DNA of 64,000 nucleotides, from positions 5,173,340 through 5,237,339 of the forward strand of contig NZ_CM001440.1 in assembly GCF_000244975.1 (NCBI RefSeq). The letters run 5' to 3'. The stretch is from Saccharomonospora cyanea NA-134. GTDB lineage: Bacteria; Actinomycetota; Actinomycetes; Mycobacteriales; Pseudonocardiaceae. Each line of letters opens with the position of its first letter. Position 1 is the first letter of the stretch. The notes beneath the pieces were generated by a model. It was not told the DNA's origin, did not search any database, and was given only the letters and a program-made list of their open reading frames with translations. The position numbers were made by a program, and so were the translations under genes. Below, one piece after another: positions 60,108 to 64,000 of the stretch.

Positions 60108-60557
60108 CTAGCTGCCTCCGGCGTCCCGCACCGTGGCCGCGTTGTCCTCGTCGTCGGTGAGGTACCTGCGCCCTGCGGCGCGGAGCTGGTCGGCGAGGCT
60201 GTGAAGTCCGTAGACGTAGGCCAGGACCCGGTTGCGGTACGAGTGCTCGCCACTGCTGACGACGGTGTTCCAGGCCTCCGCCGCCTCCTGCGAGACGATG
60301 TCGCCGGCGGGTGGGGTGAAACTCAACGCGTCGACGTGCTCGATGATCTTGCGTTCAAGGGCCTTGGCCTGTTCCTCGATCACGTCGGCCACCGCGACGA
60401 TCTTGTCGGGGGACACCGTGATGTCCTTGACGACGGGCACACCCGGCACCTCGGGGGCTGCTGGTACCGCGCCTGGAGCGACTGGAGCGCCCCCGTCACC
60501 CCTGTCACCGTCCGGCTCCAGGGACGCCCACGGCGTCTTCGCGGATTGTCCTGACAC
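60108..60557 (-). CDS. PE-like type VII secretion protein
   Basis: A 149-residue protein with a disordered N terminus (1-42), a helical hairpin (about 48-125) and the type VII export motif YxxxD at Tyr132-Asp136 (RRYLTDDEDNAA). This is the layout of PE proteins, apart from the N-terminal extension. GTG 60557 has an AGGGGG site. It is the first gene of the cassette, 113 nt upstream of the PPE-like gene, and probably forms a heterodimer with it. Confidence 0.72.
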   Translation of the reverse strand: MSGQSAKTPWASLEPDGDRGDGGAPVAPGAVPAAPEVPGVPVVKDITVSPDKIVAVADVIEEQAKALERKIIEHVDALSFTPPAGDIVSQEAAEAWNTVVSSGEHSYRNRVLAYVYGLHSLADQLRAAGRRYLTDDEDNAATVRDAGGS

Positions 60558-60707
60558 TGCGCACCCCCTGCTACGGCCTGTAGCCAGCCAACTCTGCGAG
60601 CAGGCTACCAATCCAGGACTGAACATGGACTGAGAATGCGATAGCGAAAGGAGCCGTTCGGCGCCAATTCGCGAAGGGAAACGCGCCGGTGAACGGCGGC
60701 GAAGACG

Positions 60708-61970
60708 CTAACGGGCCGAAACCGACAACTCGCCCCGCGCCGCCCTGGCCGCGATGTCGGAGCGGTGGTGCGAACCCGCGAGGTGAACCCTGCCCACCCG
60801 CTCGTACGCCTGCTCGCGCGCGGCGGCGAGATCCGGGCCGACACCGACCACGGAGAGCACCCTGCCCCCACTCGACACCACGGCACCGTCCTCCCGGCGC
60901 CGCGTTCCCGCGTGGAGCACCCCCTCGGCCTCACTGCCCGCGATGACGTCACCCGTGCGCGGCTTGCCCGGATACCCGTCAGCGGCCACGACCACGGTCA
61001 CCGCCGCGCCGTCGGCCCACTCCAGCGGAGGCTGCTCGGCCAGCGTGCCCGTGGCCGTCGCGTGCAGCAGTCGGGCGAGCGGCGAGCGCAGCAACGCCAG
61101 CACCACCTGCGTCTCCGGGTCGCCGAACCGGCAGTTGAACTCGATCACCTGCGGGCCGGACGAGGTCAGCGCCAGCCCCGCGTACAGCAGGCCGGTGAAC
61201 GGCGTGCCGCGACGCGCCAGCTCGTCCACCACCGGCTGCACGACCGTGGCCACCACCTCGTCGACGAGGTCCGCGGGCGCCCACGGCAGCGGCGCGTACG
61301 CACCCATACCGCCGGTGTTGGGACCCGCATCGCCGTCGCCGACGCGCTTGAAGTCCTGCGCGGGAAGCAGCGGGACGACCGTTCGTCCGTCCACGAGGCA
61401 GAACAACGAGGCCTCGGGGCCGTCGAGGAACGACTCCAACACCACCGGGTGCCCGCCGTCCAGCAGCATCAACGCGTGCTTGCGAGCGCGCTCCAGGTCG
61501 TCAGTGACGACCACGCCCTTGCCTGCGGCAAGGCCGTCATCCTTGACCACCCACGTCGGGCCGAACCGCGCGAGCGCCGCGTCGAGGTGCGCGGGGTTGT
61601 CGACCACCTCGCTGCGGGCCGTCGGCACACCGGCCGCGGCCATGACCTCCTTGGCGAACGACTTCGAGCCCTCGATGCGCGCGGCCTCCGCACCCGGGCC
61701 GAAACAGGGCACTCCGGCGGCGCGCACCGCGTCGGCCGCGCCGGCCACCAGCGGCACCTCCGGGCCGATGACCACGAGGTCGGCCTTCCACGACACCGCC
61801 AGCTCGGCGATCGCCGCGGGGTCCGCGAGATCCACCCCGAGCGTCTCCGACACGGAGGCCGTTCCGGCGTTGCCCGGCGCGCAGCCGAGCGCCGTCACCG
61901 CCGGATCGTGGGACGCGGCGAGTACGAGAGCGTGCTCACGGGCTCCGGAGCCGATAACCAGGACGCGCAC
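60708..61970 (-). CDS. purD: Phosphoribosylamine-glycine ligase PurD
   Basis: PurD joins glycine to phosphoribosylamine, the second step of purine synthesis. The 420-residue ATP-grasp protein opens [15 protein letters not shown] and has [29 protein letters not shown] and the ATP loop [16 protein letters not shown]. The GTG at 61970 is fixed by TACGCT 6 nt upstream. Confidence 0.97.
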   Translation of the reverse strand: MRVLVIGSGAREHALVLAASHDPAVTALGCAPGNAGTASVSETLGVDLADPAAIAELAVSWKADLVVIGPEVPLVAGAADAVRAAGVPCFGPGAEAARIEGSKSFAKEVMAAAGVPTARSEVVDNPAHLDAALARFGPTWVVKDDGLAAGKGVVVTDDLERARKHALMLLDGGHPVVLESFLDGPEASLFCLVDGRTVVPLLPAQDFKRVGDGDAGPNTGGMGAYAPLPWAPADLVDEVVATVVQPVVDELARRGTPFTGLLYAGLALTSSGPQVIEFNCRFGDPETQVVLALLRSPLARLLHATATGTLAEQPPLEWADGAAVTVVVAADGYPGKPRTGDVIAGSEAEGVLHAGTRRREDGAVVSSGGRVLSVVGVGPDLAAAREQAYERVGRVHLAGSHHRSDIAARAARGELSVSAR

Positions 61971-61976
61971 GTGCAA

Positions 61977-61982
61977 AGCGTA
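61977..61982 (-). promoter_or_regulatory. -10-like hexamer of purD
   Basis: Minus-strand TACGCT ends 6 nt before the GTG at 61970. Confidence 0.55.
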
Positions 61983-62002
61983 AGCGGCGCCCATCGGCCA
62001 CC

Positions 62003-62035
62003 GTTCACCGGTACGTCCCCTTGCGGTCCCCGGCC
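62003..62035 (+). promoter_or_regulatory. Candidate PHO box upstream of the GDPD gene
   Basis: Three consecutive 11-nt units: GTTCACCGGTA, CGTCCCCTTGC, GGTCCCCGGCC. The first matches the PhoP repeat well, the others less so. The array ends 27 nt before CAGAGT (62063-62068), the same distance found at phoU and pstS. Confidence 0.4.
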
Positions 62036-62103
62036 GGTGGCCCCATCGTCGCGAACGGTGCTCAGAGTCAGGCGTCACAGGACGACACGAGGAAGGGCAG
62101 ACG

Positions 62104-63222
62104 ATGCGGAAGAGACTGGCGCTGCTGGCCCTGTGCGGGCTCGCGGTGCTCGGCGCCGTCGCTCCTGCGGGCGCCGAGCCCGCACAGGAAGCACGGCAGG
62201 CACAGGGACGGCAGGGGAACGACGAGTTCGTCGTCGTCGGACACCGGGGCGCGTCCGGTTACCGGCCCGAACACACGCTGGCGGCCTACGAACTCGCCGC
62301 GAGGATGGGCGCCGACTACATCGAGCCCGACCTCGTCACCACCTCCGACGGCGTGCTCGTGGCCAGGCACGAACCCGAGATCGGTGGCACGACCGACGTC
62401 GCGCAGCGCCCCGAGTTCGCCGACCGCAGGACCACCAAAATCGTGGACGGACAGCCCGTCACCGGCTGGTTCGCCGAGGACTTCACCCTCGCCGAACTCA
62501 AAACCCTCCGCGCCGTGGAGCGCATCCCCGAGCTGCGCCCCAACAACACCGTGTACGACGGCCGCTTCGAGATCCCGACGTTCCAGGAGGTCGTGGATCT
62601 GTCGCGGCGGCTGTCACGTGAGCTGGGCCGCGCCATCGGCCTCTACGTCGAGACCAAGCACCCGACGTACTTCGCCGAACAGGGTCTCGCCCTGGAACCC
62701 GCGCTCGTCGAGGCGCTCACCCGCAACGGCCTGAACCACCCGCGTGCCAAGGTGTACGTGCAGTCGTTCGAGGTGTCGAACCTCAAGGAGCTGGACAGGC
62801 GACTGCGAGTGCCGTTGGTGCAGCTCGTGGGCGCGTCGGGAGCGCCGTACGACTTCGTGCACTCGGGTGATCGGCGCACCTACGACGACCTGCTGACACG
62901 GGAGGGACTGGCGGAGGTCGCGCGTTACGCCGACGGACTCGGCCCGGCCAAGGACCGCGTCATCCCGAGGAAGGCCGACGGCAGCCTGGGCGAGCCGACG
63001 ACGCTCGTGGCCGACGCCCACCGCGTGGGTCTGGAAGTGCACCCGTGGACCTTCCGCGCGGAGAACGAGTTCCTGCCCACCGACCTGCGCTCGTCCGACG
63101 ACCCGGCGGCGTGGGGTGACGTCTTCGCCGAGTACGAGGCCTTCCTCGCCACCGGCATCGACGGCGTGTTCGCCGACCACCCCGACATCGCGGTGGAGGC
63201 CACCCGCGGCGACCGGCGCTGA
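62104..63222 (+). CDS. glpQ: Secreted glycerophosphodiester phosphodiesterase
   Basis: GDPD enzymes release sn-glycerol 3-phosphate from glycerophosphodiesters outside the cell, providing phosphate and carbon. The 372-residue protein has a Sec signal (residues 1-24, ending PAGAEPA), the catalytic [16 protein letters not shown] with the His pair, metal site [21 protein letters not shown], and a GDPD barrel of the periplasmic GlpQ type. ATG 62104 has AGGAAGG upstream. A candidate PHO box suggests phosphate control. A repeat-derived hairpin lies downstream. Confidence 0.93.
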   Translation: MRKRLALLALCGLAVLGAVAPAGAEPAQEARQAQGRQGNDEFVVVGHRGASGYRPEHTLAAYELAARMGADYIEPDLVTTSDGVLVARHEPEIGGTTDVAQRPEFADRRTTKIVDGQPVTGWFAEDFTLAELKTLRAVERIPELRPNNTVYDGRFEIPTFQEVVDLSRRLSRELGRAIGLYVETKHPTYFAEQGLALEPALVEALTRNGLNHPRAKVYVQSFEVSNLKELDRRLRVPLVQLVGASGAPYDFVHSGDRRTYDDLLTREGLAEVARYADGLGPAKDRVIPRKADGSLGEPTTLVADAHRVGLEVHPWTFRAENEFLPTDLRSSDDPAAWGDVFAEYEAFLATGIDGVFADHPDIAVEATRGDRR

Positions 63223-63227
63223 AACGG

Positions 63228-63314
63228 CGTCCGCGAACCGCGAACACCGTGCGGGAAGCGCGGACACGCGTGCGTAGCCTGCGGACACGCCTTCGGCGGT
63301 GGCGTGTCCGCAGG
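63228..63314. repeat. Second copy of the intergenic TGCGGACACG / GCGAACAC repeat
   Basis: GCGAACACCGTGCG, GCGCGGACACGCGTGCG and TAGCCTGCGGACACGC repeat the units of the block at 25279-25434; the 18-nt core TGCG(T/C)AGCCTGCGGACACG differs at one base between the two loci. Confidence 0.65.
63278..63314. terminator. Terminator between the GDPD gene and purA, formed by the repeat
   Basis: CCTGCGGACACGCC (63278-63291) pairs perfectly with GGCGTGTCCGCAGG (63301-63314), a 14-bp stem with a 9-nt loop, between convergent genes. Confidence 0.75.
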
Positions 63315-63325
63315 TCTCGCCTCAG

Positions 63326-64000
63326 TCAGGCGAATTGGTGACGCACGATCGTCTGCTCACGGCCGGGACCGACCCCGATGGCCGAGATCCGGGCGCCCAT
63401 CAGCTCCTCGAGCCGCTCGACGTACGCCCGCGCGTTGGCGGGCAACTCGTCGAAGGCACGGCAGCCGCTGATGTCCTCCTGCCAGCCGGGCAGCTCCTCG
63501 TAGACCGGCACGGCGTGGTGAACACCGGTCTGGGTCATCGGCATGTCCTCGGTGCGCTCGCCGTCCACCTCGTAGGCCACGCACACCGGCACCCGCTCCA
63601 GCCCCGAGAGCACGTCAAGCTTGGTGAGGAAGTAGTCGGTGATGCCGTTGACCCGCACGGCGTAACGGCCGATGACCGCGTCGAACCAGCCGGTGCGCCG
63701 CGACCGCCCCGTGGTGACACCGAACTCGCCACCGGCCTTGCGGAGGTTCTCCCCCGCCTCGTCGTGCAGTTCGGTCGGGAACGGACCCGACCCGACCCGG
63801 GTCGTGTACGCCTTGAGGATGCCCAGCACCGTGGTGATGCGGCCCGGCCCGATGCCGGAACCGGCGCTCGCGCCGCCCGACGTCGGGTTGGACGAGGTGA
63901 CGAAGGGATACGTGCCGTGGTCGACGTCCAGCAGCGTGCCCTGGGAGCCCTCCAGCAACACGGTCTCGCCGCGCTCCAGCGCCTTGTTGAGCTCCAGTCG
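63326..64000 (-). CDS. purA: Adenylosuccinate synthetase PurA, C-terminal part (cut by the window edge)
   Basis: PurA condenses IMP with aspartate using GTP, the first committed step to AMP. The visible 224 residues are the C-terminal half: [24 protein letters not shown], the [13 protein letters not shown] loop, [17 protein letters not shown] and the terminal [17 protein letters not shown]. The N-terminal P-loop half lies beyond the right edge. It converges on the GDPD gene. Confidence 0.96.
   Translation of the reverse strand, partial: RLELNKALERGETVLLEGSQGTLLDVDHGTYPFVTSSNPTSGGASAGSGIGPGRITTVLGILKAYTTRVGSGPFPTELHDEAGENLRKAGGEFGVTTGRSRRTGWFDAVIGRYAVRVNGITDYFLTKLDVLSGLERVPVCVAYEVDGERTEDMPMTQTGVHHAVPVYEELPGWQEDISGCRAFDELPANARAYVERLEELMGARISAIGVGPGREQTIVRHQFA

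Noticed and set aside
1-64000. tRNA, rRNA, transposase, integrase or attachment site
   Set aside because: Looked for on both strands; no cloverleaf with CCA end, no rRNA stretch, no transposase or integrase motifs, and no abrupt composition change seen.

Overview
The window is high-GC, gene-dense DNA from a mycelial or sporulating actinomycete, most likely a member of the Pseudonocardiaceae (Saccharomonospora/Amycolatopsis-like). Supporting signs are mycothiol synthase (MshD), a GlnR-type regulator, an RsiG-like c-di-GMP-binding protein, XRE/DUF397 (WhiJ-like) genes, EspG and PE/PPE-like type VII secretion genes, strong GC bias at third codon positions, and many GTG/TTG starts. The genus is inferred from family content, not from a database match. 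I saw no rRNA, tRNA, CRISPR array, transposase or prophage.

Layout. 0-6.7 kb: LCP cell-wall ligase, phoU, then the pstS-pstC-pstA-pstB phosphate transporter, with 11-nt direct-repeat PHO boxes before phoU and pstS. 6.7-10 kb: mshD, glnR, an LmeA-like lipoprotein-family gene and a thioredoxin-like gene. 10-12 kb: a sulfur module made of a Cys-containing leader peptide, DUF4395, the CysA/SseA sulfurtransferase and SseC/DUF1416. 12-18.7 kb: nitrobindin, PabC-like lyase, YgfZ, RsiG-like protein, asparaginase, DUF3073 and a Gfo/Idh oxidoreductase. 18.7-24.2 kb: a tctCBA tricarboxylate transporter divergent from a CitA/CitB-type two-component system. 24.2-31.6 kb: an unknown overlapping gene pair, ArfB, purM, purF, a conserved hypothetical, DUF397/XRE, an SCP-like protein and a T7SS-associated protein. 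31.9-35.2 kb: secreted GH25 muramidase and two tandem paralogous membrane-anchored proteins. 35.3-38.6 kb: purL-purQ-purS. 38.8-44.7 kb: an acid-sugar catabolic cluster (MFS, U32-like protein, enolase-superfamily dehydratase, semialdehyde dehydrogenase, IclR) sharing a palindromic operator. 44.7-56 kb: mixed metabolism, including purB, TauE-like exporter, an ECF sigma/membrane partner pair, threonine aldolase, HAD and aminotransferase. 56-60.6 kb: an orphan type VII secretion substrate cassette (PE-like, PPE-like, EspG, small Esx-like, WXG-lytic transglycosylase). 60.7-64 kb: purD, secreted GDPD and the 3' part of purA.

Common threads. Eight de novo purine genes sit in four blocks among unrelated genes. 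Phosphate control probably links phoU, pstSCAB and perhaps the GDPD gene, which all show 11-nt repeat arrays followed after exactly 27 nt by a -10-like hexamer. At least thirteen genes on both strands have a TANNNT hexamer exactly 6 nt before the start codon (a fourteenth, phoU, has 7 nt), which predicts leaderless transcripts. Starts were chosen from Shine-Dalgarno sites, operon overlaps or this leaderless pattern rather than from the longest open frame.
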